Below, piece by piece: positions 46,986-55,399 of a stretch of DNA of 64,000 nucleotides; position 1 is the stretch's first letter; each line of letters begins with the position of its first letter. The notes under the pieces are model-generated. The model was given only the letters and a program-made list of their open reading frames with translations. It was not told the origin of the DNA and did not search any database. The translations under genes and the position numbers were made by a program. Source of the DNA: Runella slithyformis DSM 19594 (GTDB taxonomy: Bacteria; Bacteroidota; Bacteroidia; Cytophagales; Spirosomataceae); the NCBI RefSeq assembly GCF_000218895.1, contig NC_015703.1:6213001-6277000 (forward strand), read 5' to 3'.

Positions 46986-47913
46986 CCAAAATGTCTTTGA
47001 CGAGGCGGTGACGCACTACATCACGTCCATCAAGCTCGACAAAAGCAATCCCCTTGACATCTTTCAGGGTTTCCAGCGCATCTTTTAAACCGGATTTTTG
47101 GTTTTTCGGCAGATCTATCTGGGTTTTATCGCCGGTAATGATCACTTTTGAACTGGGCCCCATCCGTGTCAGAAACATTTTCATCTGGGCAGGAGTGGTA
47201 TTTTGGGCTTCGTCCAGCAGAACGAAAGCGTTGTTCAAGGTTCGCCCCCGCATATACGCCAAAGGAGCGATCTCGACAATACGATTCTCCAGATAAAACT
47301 TTAATTTTTCACCCAAAATCATGTCGTCAAGGGCATCATAAATAGGACGTAGGTACGGGTCAATCTTTTCTTCCAGATTGCCCGGCAAAAACCCTAAATT
47401 CTCCCCTGCTTCCACGGCCGGCCGGGTAATGATGAGCTTCTTAACCTTTTTTTCTTTCAGCGCCTGTACCGCGATCGCTACAGCAGTGTACGTTTTCCCG
47501 GTACCCGCAGGGCCGATGGCAAAGAGCAGGTCATTTTCAGCGGCTTTCTCCACCATCAACCGTTGATTAGCCGTTCTGGCCTTGACCACTACTCCTTTTG
47601 TACCGTACAGAATTACGTCTTTTTCATCCTGTAAAACATGCGGTGGAGCGATTGACCCTCCATTGGCAGTCAAATAATGCCGTACATTCTCATTGGTGAT
47701 CTTACCGTATTTCTGATAATGTTGAAGAAGGGATTCCAGAATATCGCTGATGCGAAGAATCTCGGGCTGAGTACCCATTACTCGTATTTCGTTACCGCGT
47801 GAAATGATTTTACTCATCGGAAAAGCGGCAGCCACTTCTTTGATGTGGTTGTTTTCTACGCCGAGAAAATCAACTAAGGACACATCTTCCAGGGAAATTA
47901 TTTTTTCGACCAA
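46957..47913 (-). CDS. phoH: PhoH-family ATPase
   Basis: An N-terminal KH-like region (LGVENNHIKEVAAAFP) is followed by a P-loop NTPase: Walker A in FAIGPAGTGKTYTAVAIAV, LIITRPAVEAGENLGFLPG, and Walker B AFVLLDEAQNTTPAQMKMFLTRMG. PhoH proteins are linked to RNA metabolism and phosphate stress. The 318-residue length fits. The start is probably the TTG at 47913, which codes for the first Met before VEKIISLEDVSLVDF. It overlaps the M43 protease gene by 29 bases at its stop. Confidence 0.94.
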   Translation of the reverse strand: MVEKIISLEDVSLVDFLGVENNHIKEVAAAFPMSKIISRGNEIRVMGTQPEILRISDILESLLQHYQKYGKITNENVRHYLTANGGSIAPPHVLQDEKDVILYGTKGVVVKARTANQRLMVEKAAENDLLFAIGPAGTGKTYTAVAIAVQALKEKKVKKLIITRPAVEAGENLGFLPGNLEEKIDPYLRPIYDALDDMILGEKLKFYLENRIVEIAPLAYMRGRTLNNAFVLLDEAQNTTPAQMKMFLTRMGPSSKVIITGDKTQIDLPKNQKSGLKDALETLKDVKGIAFVELDGRDVVRHRLVKDILDAYEKKEKE

Positions 47914-48436
47914 ACGATGTAAGTGTTTTAATATTAATTGATACGTTTTGCTTTTCTAAAACGTTGCATCTGTTGTTTTAGCTTTTGGAAAAATACATTT
48001 TAGTTTTTAGAATTACAACTTTTCAGGCATTTTTTTAGAACGGCTCCAACGAGAAACTTTGATTCTGAAAGAGTTGGACGTAATACCGGGTATACACCTA
48101 AAACACCCCTATTTTACTTCAAAACTCCCTGCAATTTTCTTTCCTCTTTCCTTACAAACGTACATGGTTCATCAAGCATTGAAAAATACAGTTTCAAGGT
48201 GTTACTGACTCTCTCCAACCTGAGGGGTAGGCATCTGTAAACAATTTTTTAATTTTTAAATATACCCAATATCTATATTACCTTTAAAGCATATAAATAT
48301 TGGTATATATTAAAGCAATTTTAACATTTTTAGGATATTTTAACCCTGTAAAATCGTAAAATATATACCTTTTTAAAAAAAATGGCACATTTATTGATAT
48401 ACCTTGTTTCGAAGCTAAAACACAAAAAGCAAGAAA
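47914..48436. other. AT-rich gap upstream of the choice-of-anchor A gene
   Basis: This 520-base region becomes extremely AT-rich between about 48240 and 48420. It has no open frame of note. It should contain divergent promoters for phoH and the adhesin-like gene, but no full TTTG-N19-TAnnTTTG match was found. No further structure seen. Confidence 0.5.
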
Positions 48437-50119
48437 ATGCAATACTCGTTATCTATCCCAAAGGCTTTTCGCAAAAAAGGATTGTTACCTCTATTACCGT
48501 TTTTCTTTTTAGCCGTTTATGCTTTCTCTCCCACCTCCGCACAGACTCAGAACTGTGGCTTAGTATTCAAATTGGTCAGATGCGTAGGAGGCAATTGCCC
48601 TCCGCCTACATCGGCAACCTCAGCAGGAAACAACAACGAAGTAAGTGACTTAAGCGGTTATCCCACCAATACCACCTACCTTCCGCTTCCTTTCAGCTGG
48701 CCCGTGAATATGGTCAGAGGTTACGATCAGACTTTTAATGTGATCGTAGGAGGTAATTTCAGAATAATGGGCAGAAGTCAAAGCGTCCCGTCAGAAATTG
48801 AAGGTCGACTTGCTGTAAGAGGAAATTTTATTCTGGACGATTCAACCGCTCCGTATAACTCCTGCTATGGAATCGGCACTTCCCGCGGCAGTACATATAT
48901 TATCGATTCTAAAAACTTTCCGGCCCTGCTGATAGGAGGCGCCATAAAAGGCTCGACCAATTCATTTGGGGTGGGAGGTACCGGCATAGCAATAGGAGGA
49001 ACTCACGTTAATAATTTACCAAATTTTATTCCCGTCACAGACAGTCCCGGCAAGGCAGGCACAGGCATAAACATTGACAGCTGTCTGAGCGACATAACCG
49101 CCAAAAGCCTCTATTGGGCCACGCTTACTGCGACGGGTACGTTGAGCGTCGATACGTTGATCGGTAACAATTCATCTACCATTCAGGTATTTAACGTACC
49201 TGCCCGGAAGAAGTTTGGCTTTATAGATATACCCGCAGGGGCTTCAGTGATTGTGAACGTAAGCGGCACGACCCTCTCCAACGTACAGCTGCCGGCCGTG
49301 AATGCTGTCACACCACCGGCAGCGGGCTCACCTTCACTGTTTCGGCTGCTTTTTAACTTTCATCAGGCAACAAACGTCACTTTTACCGATACATTCTACG
49401 GCTCCGCCATTATTCCCGCAGGAAATGTAACGCTATCGGTCGGCAATTTCGACGGGCGTTTAGTAATTGGCGGTAATCTTACCCATAAGTCTTCGGGGGA
49501 AGAAGTACACAATCATCCCTTTGCGGGTGAATTTCCCTGCCCTCCTCCCTGTCTGAAAACCAATTTGGATGTAAGTGCCCTCACCTGTGCCCCCCACAAA
49601 CAATCTTACAGTGTAACATTTACCTTAACCCAAAAGAACGGAACCCTCAAGGCCAACGCAGGAGCATTGTCCGGCAGTAACAACGGTCTGTATACAGTAA
49701 GTAATATTCCGCCGATGGTGGGTTTGAAAATAACCGACAGCCTGACCTCCGTCTGTAAGTTTGATATTGCACTCACAGCCCCTCCGTTCTGCCATTGTGT
49801 CCCAAGTACACCTGTTGGTGTGAGTCCAAGCGTATTGGTGTGTAAAGGAGATACGCTCCCGGGAGACACTGCCGCCGACCGGTACACCAATGTAACGGGC
49901 GGCTTTCTGCCGGCCTCAGCAACGATCAGCTATAAACCTGCCGGTATTGCCGGCGTATCCGATACATTTTACGAAGAAACACACGGCACTACCCTCCTGT
50001 ACGAAGGGGTAATCGATCCAAAAACACCGATCACCGTAACGGTTCAGAATTGCGACAGCCTGATTAATCTGAAATTAAAAAAATCAATCAGTACAAAAAT
50101 GGTTCAGCTATACCATTAA
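48437..50119 (+). CDS. Choice-of-anchor A family secreted protein
   Basis: A signal peptide (about residues 1-36, ending TSAQ) is followed by a choice-of-anchor A-type domain: FNVIVGGNFRIMGRSQSVPSEIEGRLAVRGNFIL, LLIGGAIKGS and GRLVIGGNLTHKSSGEEVHNHPF. A Cys-containing Ser/Thr/Pro-rich region with small Ig-like repeats fills the rest. The last residues (LKLKKSISTKMVQLYH) are A-rich in DNA and have no anchor or type IX sorting signal, so the C-terminus may be shortened. Presumably a cell-surface or matrix protein; ligand unknown. A terminator follows 38 bases later. Confidence 0.85.
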   Translation: MQYSLSIPKAFRKKGLLPLLPFFFLAVYAFSPTSAQTQNCGLVFKLVRCVGGNCPPPTSATSAGNNNEVSDLSGYPTNTTYLPLPFSWPVNMVRGYDQTFNVIVGGNFRIMGRSQSVPSEIEGRLAVRGNFILDDSTAPYNSCYGIGTSRGSTYIIDSKNFPALLIGGAIKGSTNSFGVGGTGIAIGGTHVNNLPNFIPVTDSPGKAGTGINIDSCLSDITAKSLYWATLTATGTLSVDTLIGNNSSTIQVFNVPARKKFGFIDIPAGASVIVNVSGTTLSNVQLPAVNAVTPPAAGSPSLFRLLFNFHQATNVTFTDTFYGSAIIPAGNVTLSVGNFDGRLVIGGNLTHKSSGEEVHNHPFAGEFPCPPPCLKTNLDVSALTCAPHKQSYSVTFTLTQKNGTLKANAGALSGSNNGLYTVSNIPPMVGLKITDSLTSVCKFDIALTAPPFCHCVPSTPVGVSPSVLVCKGDTLPGDTAADRYTNVTGGFLPASATISYKPAGIAGVSDTFYEETHGTTLLYEGVIDPKTPITVTVQNCDSLINLKLKKSISTKMVQLYH

Positions 50120-50156
50120 AAAAATTAAAATGTAAATTAGGAGTAAATTTCTCAGC

Positions 50157-50187
50157 AAAAGGCCGCTTTCTTTGAAGCGGCTTTTTC
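50157..50187 (+). terminator. Terminator after the choice-of-anchor A gene
   Basis: The stem gccgctt/aagcggc (50162-50168 and 50175-50181), extended by a G-U and A-T pairs at its base, is followed by TTTTT. Confidence 0.85.
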
Positions 50188-50231
50188 TTTTATGCCGTTG
50201 TGAGCAATCGTCCTCCATTTTATGACTCCAT

Positions 50232-50390
50232 TTAATCTTCTCCCGGAGAATCATTTAACCAAAGCCAATACTCCCCGAAAACCGACGAGGCTGCCGGCAT
50301 AATGATGACCGAAGCAATATCCACATGGCCCGGCAAGCGTTTAACGACGGCTACTTCTTCCGGATAACCTAAATAACTGATAAAAATCAA
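50232..50390 (-). pseudogene. Small open frame, likely fragment of a lost gene
   Basis: On the minus strand a 52-codon frame starting with TTG reads LIFISYLGYPEEVAVVKRLP and later SVFGEYWLWLNDSPGED before its stop. The composition looks protein-like, with KRLPGHVDIASVIIMPAASS in the middle. The frame stays open 28 bases further upstream to a stop near 50418. I recognise no family. It may be a decayed C-terminus or a small genuine gene facing the choice-of-anchor gene. Confidence 0.35.
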
Positions 50391-50411
50391 TTTATTGAAC
50401 GCAGCGTTTCG

Positions 50412-50419
50412 TAAATTTG
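50412..50419 (+). promoter_or_regulatory. -7 element upstream of the haloperoxidase-like gene
   Basis: TAAATTTG matches TAnnTTTG and is 55 bases before the ATG at 50475. No TTTG at 19-base spacing was seen. Confidence 0.4.
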
Positions 50420-50474
50420 TGCTTTAACGGTATGTTTTTTTGAATTTTATTTTTGATTTTTTTCAGAACCTATA

Positions 50475-51833
50475 ATGAGAAAGTCTTTTTTGGCAGGTGC
50501 GACAACGATCGTATTTCTAATGAGCGCCTGCAAGCCCAAATCAAACCCTGAAGAATACAACGCCAAAGCCGCCGATCCTGAACTGTATCATAAATCGGTG
50601 GAGCTGCTCACGGAGGTAATCATTCACGATATTTTTAAACCGCCCGTTGCCAGCCGTATTTATGTGTATGCCAACCTTGCCGGCTATGAAGCGATGGTAC
50701 CCGGCTACCCCAACTACCAATCCTTGGGCGGAAAGCTGAAAGGTTTTACCGCTCCTGCGGCCCCTGAAGCGGGCAAAGAATACTGCTTTCCGTTGGCGAG
50801 TACGCGCGCTTTTTTGAAAGTAGCCCGTACCCTTACCTTTTCAGCGAGTTTTTTTGATGATTATGAAAAGGAGTTTTACAAAAAATACGAAGCCATGGGG
50901 GTGCCGGAAGAAGTCATGGAAAATTCAATGGCTTACGGCGACAGCATCGCCGCGCACGTGATGCGGTATTCTGCCAAAGACAGTTACAAACAGACACGCG
51001 GTATTCGTTTTACAGTGACCAATAAGCCCGGCACGTGGGTCCCGACCCCACCGGCCTATGCTGATGCCTGCGAGCCTCAATGGAATAAAATTCGCCTTTT
51101 TACGCTTGATACCGTTACGCAGTTTATGCCACCGCGCCCACCGATGTGGAGCACCGACAAAAACAGCGAGTTTTGGCGTGAAACGAGGGAAGTCTACGAA
51201 ATCAGTAATAAATTGACAGAAGAACAGAAACGCATTGCGTGGTTTTGGGATGATAATCCGTTTGTCATGAATGTAGTAGGACACGTAATGTTTGCCAACA
51301 AAAAAATGACGCCCGGAGGCCACTGGCTGGCCATTCATGAGACCGTTTCCAGAAAGACCAATGCTTCTTTCGAAAAAAGCGTAGAAGGATATGCTTTGAG
51401 TTCCATTGCATTACTGGATGCTTTTGTGGCCTGCTGGGATGAAAAATACCGCAGCACCAAAGTACGCCCGGAAACAGTCATTAATTCAGACATTGACCCC
51501 AAATGGCAGCCTTTCCTCCAAACGCCGCCGTTTCCGGAATACACCAGCGGACACAGTACAATCTCTGCCGCCGCCGCCGAGGTGCTGAGCTTTGTGCATG
51601 GTGATAACGTTGCTTTTACCGATTCTACCGAATTTAAACACGGGCATGGGGTCATGTCATTTACGTCTTTCCGCGAAGCCGCACTCATGGCGAGTATCAG
51701 TCGCGTCTATGGCGGGATTCATTACCGTTCAGGCTGTGATGAGGGCAATAAATGCGGTGTTAAGATCGGTAAACACGTATTAAAAGTGGCCCAAACCAGA
51801 AAGCAGTCCAACGCAGTCACGCAGGTGCAATAA
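50475..51833 (+). CDS. Vanadium-dependent haloperoxidase-like (PAP2 superfamily) lipoprotein
   Basis: A lipoprotein signal ends at C19 (FLMSAC). The C-terminal half has the phosphate/vanadate-binding motifs of the PAP2 superfamily: KVRPETVIN, PEYTSGHSTISAAAAEVLS and SRVYGGIHYRSGCDEG. Vanadium haloperoxidases oxidise halides with hydrogen peroxide; the same fold in acid phosphatases removes phosphates, so the reaction is not settled here. The 452-residue length fits the haloperoxidase-like subgroup common in Bacteroidota. It is followed by the ABC ATPase gene after 34 bases. Confidence 0.9.
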   Translation: MRKSFLAGATTIVFLMSACKPKSNPEEYNAKAADPELYHKSVELLTEVIIHDIFKPPVASRIYVYANLAGYEAMVPGYPNYQSLGGKLKGFTAPAAPEAGKEYCFPLASTRAFLKVARTLTFSASFFDDYEKEFYKKYEAMGVPEEVMENSMAYGDSIAAHVMRYSAKDSYKQTRGIRFTVTNKPGTWVPTPPAYADACEPQWNKIRLFTLDTVTQFMPPRPPMWSTDKNSEFWRETREVYEISNKLTEEQKRIAWFWDDNPFVMNVVGHVMFANKKMTPGGHWLAIHETVSRKTNASFEKSVEGYALSSIALLDAFVACWDEKYRSTKVRPETVINSDIDPKWQPFLQTPPFPEYTSGHSTISAAAAEVLSFVHGDNVAFTDSTEFKHGHGVMSFTSFREAALMASISRVYGGIHYRSGCDEGNKCGVKIGKHVLKVAQTRKQSNAVTQVQ

Positions 51834-51867
51834 CCGGGCAAGCCCTTTCCACCCCAACCCACGGTGC

Positions 51868-52509
51868 ATGATCGTCATTAAAAATCTAAAAAAATCCTAC
51901 GGCGGGCATTTGGTTATCCAAGTGCCCGATTTGGTTTTATCCAATGGCATCCATTGGTTCAAAGGAGCCAACGGCTCCGGAAAGACCACTTTTTTCAGAA
52001 CCTTGGCGGGGATGCTGCCGTTTGAGGGCGAGATTACCCTCGGAGGAATGGACATTCGCCGTGACCACGTCAGCTACCGTCTCGGCATCAATTATGGAGA
52101 GGCCGAACCCGATTACCCCGAGTTTTTGACGGCCAATGACCTGATCCAATTCGTAGCAGCGGCGAAAAAGGCTACTGCTTCCGACGTCAGCAAATTGATT
52201 GATACCCTCGGTATAGGACCATTCTTATTCCAGCCTACGGGCACCTATTCCAGCGGAATGCTGAAAAAGACCTCGCTGGCCCTGGCCTTTTTGGGAAACC
52301 CAAAAGTCATTATTTTGGATGAGCCGCTCATTACCATCGACGACGCCACCGTTCTGAAAGTATACGAGCTGGTACGGGATTATCACGCTTCGGGCGTCAC
52401 GTTTCTGTTATCATCGCACCAGGATTTTATGTTCGAAAAATTACCTATCCAAACCGTTTTTCGTGTCGAAAATCAATTGATCCATCAGGAATCCGTTTCG
52501 GAGCATTAA
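51868..52509 (+). CDS. ABC transporter ATP-binding protein
   Basis: A single ABC ATPase of 213 residues has Walker A FKGANGSGKTTFFRTLAG, signature YSSGMLKKTSLALAFLG, Walker B VIILDEPLITID and an H-loop region LLSSHQDFMF. With the next gene, a multispanning membrane protein, it would form an ABC-2-like exporter. Substrate unknown. It follows the haloperoxidase-like gene but transcriptional linkage is not proven. Confidence 0.93.
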   Translation: MIVIKNLKKSYGGHLVIQVPDLVLSNGIHWFKGANGSGKTTFFRTLAGMLPFEGEITLGGMDIRRDHVSYRLGINYGEAEPDYPEFLTANDLIQFVAAAKKATASDVSKLIDTLGIGPFLFQPTGTYSSGMLKKTSLALAFLGNPKVIILDEPLITIDDATVLKVYELVRDYHASGVTFLLSSHQDFMFEKLPIQTVFRVENQLIHQESVSEH

Positions 52510-52550
52510 CAGTAAAAGATCCAAGACGTACATCTGAAGGACCGATCTTT

Positions 52551-52638
52551 CCTTTTTTCAGTTTTACTTTTACATTTTTACTTTTTCGGTTTTACATTTT
52601 GCGGTTCAATATTTTTCGATTTTACATTTTTCAGTTCT
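52551..52638. repeat. T-rich degenerate repeats of ttttacattttt type
   Basis: Several imperfect units of the form (c/g)(a/g)gttttacattttt occur in tandem before the ABC membrane partner gene. A similar block lies at 54091-54133 after that gene cluster. Confidence 0.6.
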
Positions 52639-52653
52639 CAACCCATTCCTCCG

Positions 52654-53787
52654 TTGCCGGCACTTTGGAACATACTCTATAAAACCCTTGTCAGGGAATA
52701 CTATCGTCAAAATACGGGCTTCCTTTTTTTGGTGCTCATGTTTGGATTCGGCATCCTGCGTCCCGAAGACCATATTGCATTGGCGGCCTACGTGTTTGCT
52801 TCCCCTTTTCTGCTGGCGTTGGTCTTTGGCCTTTGGGCGCTCTATCATCTCAAAACGCTCTTTTTCGTCCGTCAGCGCTTTCTGTGGGATTCGCATTCTT
52901 TTTTATATGAACTGGTATTGGTCCCGAATGCGGTCCGACGTTTTTTGTTGTGGGCGGTGCAAATGATGCTTTGGCTACCGGTCATAGCCTATGCTGCTTT
53001 TGTGGGGTATTACGGGTGGAAAAGCGGCCAATACAGCGCCGTGCTTTGCACTGCCGGTTATGTATTGTTATTGCCTCTCACGGGCGTTTGGGTGTATGAG
53101 CATCGGCTTTTTCGTCCTAACCCGGACACTCGCCTCAATCTATTATCAGCCTATATCAACCGTCGATTTACCAAGCCCTATTGGTCGTATTTTGTGCTGT
53201 ATCTGTTCAATCAGGCCCCTGTTCTGCTGTTTTTGACCAAGGTATTTACGTGTTTTGTGGTGGTCGGAGTATGCAAACTCTACCCTACCGATACATATGA
53301 CGAGCGTTTGTTTTCATTGGCGGGATCGGCCCTCGGGATGGTCCATTTGGTTGTATTATTGCATTTGTACGAGTTCGAGCATGTTCAATTGCCTTTTCTT
53401 CGCAATCTTCCACTTACCTTGGGGCAACGTTTTTTCAATTACAGCTGCTTATTTGCGTTGCTCATGTTGCCGGAAACCCTCTTTCTGTTTCGCTACCTTC
53501 CCAAAGAGGTATCATCCCTCTACGCGTTGGAATGGTGTGGATTACTCATCGGTCTTTTGTGGTTGATCTTCGGACGGTTTTTGCAGAAGCACCACACCAT
53601 GGAACATTTGCTGAAATTGGGCGTTTACACGTTTGTCGTACTGTATTTTTTGATAATGTTTCGCTTGCCGGTCACCATTATTATCGGTGTGTGTCTGAGC
53701 GCAGGCGTATGGCTTTTCAACCGTTATTATTACCGCTCCGAATACTTGGTTGATTCTAAAGCATTGGAGCCTCGGCCTGAAGATTAA
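52654..53787 (+). CDS. Multispanning membrane protein, probable ABC partner
   Basis: The 377-residue product has about nine to ten hydrophobic helices (for example FLFLVLMFGFGIL, FLLALVFGLWALYHL, FALLMLPETLFLF, LYFLIMFRLPVTIIIGVC). It starts at TTG 52654, as the frame has no in-frame ATG nearby; the first residues ALWNILYKTLVREYYRQNTG are amphipathic. No family is recognised with confidence. Position right after an ABC ATPase gene suggests an ABC-2-type permease, with a repeat-rich spacer of about 145 bases between. Confidence 0.8.
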   Translation: MPALWNILYKTLVREYYRQNTGFLFLVLMFGFGILRPEDHIALAAYVFASPFLLALVFGLWALYHLKTLFFVRQRFLWDSHSFLYELVLVPNAVRRFLLWAVQMMLWLPVIAYAAFVGYYGWKSGQYSAVLCTAGYVLLLPLTGVWVYEHRLFRPNPDTRLNLLSAYINRRFTKPYWSYFVLYLFNQAPVLLFLTKVFTCFVVVGVCKLYPTDTYDERLFSLAGSALGMVHLVVLLHLYEFEHVQLPFLRNLPLTLGQRFFNYSCLFALLMLPETLFLFRYLPKEVSSLYALEWCGLLIGLLWLIFGRFLQKHHTMEHLLKLGVYTFVVLYFLIMFRLPVTIIIGVCLSAGVWLFNRYYYRSEYLVDSKALEPRPED

Positions 53788-53877
53788 CGGTCGATTGACT
53801 AAAATTCAATGCCCGGCCTGAATTGTTGGATGCTTCCCGCAAAAGCCCTATTTTCGCCCCATAAACCAACATTGCTA

Positions 53878-54069
53878 ATGAAACGTACGATTGGAACAAT
53901 CCTCACAAGTATGGGCGTCATCTTTATTCTTTTTGCCTGTATCGCCTTTATGTCCGACAAAGCCGTATTGGGCTTCTCGCTCACCAAATGGGAAACCATC
54001 GTCCCGTTTATTGTAGGAGCCTTGTTTCTGTTTGTAGGCGTGGGAATGCTGAACAAAGTAGCGGATTAG
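53878..54069 (+). CDS. Small two-helix membrane protein
   Basis: The 63-residue product starts at the ATG at 53878 (MKRTIGTILTSMGVIFILFA), which leaves a leader instead of 23 extra residues from 53809. It has two hydrophobic helices (MGVIFILFACIAFM and VPFIVGALFLFVGVGML). Family not recognised. It follows the putative permease gene by 90 bases on the same strand. Confidence 0.65.
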   Translation: MKRTIGTILTSMGVIFILFACIAFMSDKAVLGFSLTKWETIVPFIVGALFLFVGVGMLNKVAD

Positions 54070-54090
54070 TGGAAAAGTCTCTGTGTTCCT

Positions 54091-54133
54091 CACTTTTACA
54101 TTTTCCAGTTTATCATTTTTCAGTTTTTCGGTT
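54091..54133. repeat. Second T-rich repeat block
   Basis: Repeats of the form cttttacattttcc, atttttcagtttttcggtt echo the block at 52551-52638, so the permease cluster is flanked by related T-rich sequence. Confidence 0.55.
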
Positions 54134-54186
54134 CCTGATAGCCCGATCCTGAACTGCCGAAGCCAAAATCACTGCGGGTTTTAGCA

Positions 54187-54215
54187 CAAAAAAGAGCGAG
54201 ACAACCGCCTCGCTC
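54187..54215 (-). terminator. Terminator of the minus-strand Gfo/Idh/MocA gene
   Basis: A 7-bp stem (gagcgag/ctcgctc; 54194-54200 and 54209-54215) is followed on the minus strand by seven Ts (54193-54187). Confidence 0.75.
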
Positions 54216-54244
54216 CGCTCTATAAAGTTGAATAAAGTTCCATT

Positions 54245-55330
54245 TTAAATTTTGATCAGTTTTCCTCCGGCAGCTACGGATTTGTACACCGCCTCCACAA
54301 CGCGAATATCGTGCAGGCCTTCTTCGCCGGGAGCAAGCAGCGCTGTCCCTTTCATAATAGCTTCGGCATCTTCGTCGAGTTGTCGGGCCTGTTGATTTTC
54401 CAGAGGAAAATTGATCGGCCCCTGCGGACTGCTTCCTTTGTTGCCGGTGTAGCTCGAAAACGGCTCCATTTTAAACCATCCTTTTTCGCAATTGGCCTGT
54501 AAATAATTCATATTGATGCCAAAGCTCGTATGGCAGGCCGCCAGCGCACCACTCGGAAATTCCAATTGGAACGTGGCCGTCTCTTCCACTTCTTTGTAAA
54601 TATCGGGGCGCGTAGTATGAAACTGCGCCGTAACCGAAATCGGTTCTTCGCCCGTGGCCAGACGCGCACCCTGAAGGGCATACACGCCCATATCGCCCAT
54701 GACCCCGCCACCGAGGGCTTTGTTCTGTTTCCAGTGCGTAGTGCGGGCATCAAAATATCCCGCGCCGCAGGTTACCATGCGCACTTTGCCGAAGGTACTT
54801 TCTTTGGCAAATTTCTGAAACGCCTGCGTATTGGGGTCATGCTGACAACGATACCCTATCGCCAATTTCACTTTATTGTCGGCACAGGCTTTAATCATCG
54901 CCTGACAATCCGCCACGCTCGGTGCCATGGGTTTTTCACAAAATACCTGCTTACCGGCTTTGGCCGCCCGCACCACAAACTCCCGGTGCATACTCGGCGG
55001 CAGTACTACATAGACAATGTCAATGTCAGGGTTGTTAGCGATTTGGTCAAAATTTTGGTAATTGTATATATTCTTATCGGCAAGATTGTATTTCTTTTTC
55101 CAAGCTTCAGCCTTGGAAGGCGTTCCCGTTACAATCCCGACCAACTGACAATTTTTGGTCAATTGCAGCGCCGGAGCCAATAAATCAGTACTGTAATACC
55201 CCAAGCCCACCAAGGCCACCCCCAATTTATCTTTCTTTGGTCGGGTAGCCGACCATAAGGTATTGGGCGCTATAAGCGAGGCAGCACCGCCCAAAGCAGT
55301 GTTGATGAGAAAGTCGCGACGAGAGAACAT
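54245..55330 (-). CDS. Gfo/Idh/MocA family oxidoreductase with twin-arginine signal
   Basis: The N-terminus is a Tat-type signal (FSRRDFLINTALGGAASLI), followed by a Rossmann fold (KLGVALVGLGYYSTDLLAP), the conserved VFCEKPMAPSVADCQAMI with EKP and IGYRCQHDPN. The length is 361 residues. Sugar oxidation or epimerisation in the periplasm is likely; the substrate is unknown. The family member at 17504-18835 is a separate subgroup (456 residues as read from its first frame). It follows dnaX on the same strand after 69 bases. Confidence 0.92.
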   Translation of the reverse strand: MFSRRDFLINTALGGAASLIAPNTLWSATRPKKDKLGVALVGLGYYSTDLLAPALQLTKNCQLVGIVTGTPSKAEAWKKKYNLADKNIYNYQNFDQIANNPDIDIVYVVLPPSMHREFVVRAAKAGKQVFCEKPMAPSVADCQAMIKACADNKVKLAIGYRCQHDPNTQAFQKFAKESTFGKVRMVTCGAGYFDARTTHWKQNKALGGGVMGDMGVYALQGARLATGEEPISVTAQFHTTRPDIYKEVEETATFQLEFPSGALAACHTSFGINMNYLQANCEKGWFKMEPFSSYTGNKGSSPQGPINFPLENQQARQLDEDAEAIMKGTALLAPGEEGLHDIRVVEAVYKSVAAGGKLIKI

Positions 55331-55399
55331 AAATCAGATAATTAAGGGGTTAACAATTTTATAAAAAACGCAGAAACCCTGTAAATCTACTTAATTTCC

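Noticed and set aside
54530-55183. 217-codon frame antisense to the Gfo/Idh/MocA gene
   Set aside because: Overlaps a well-supported Rossmann-fold gene and has the biased composition of a shadow.
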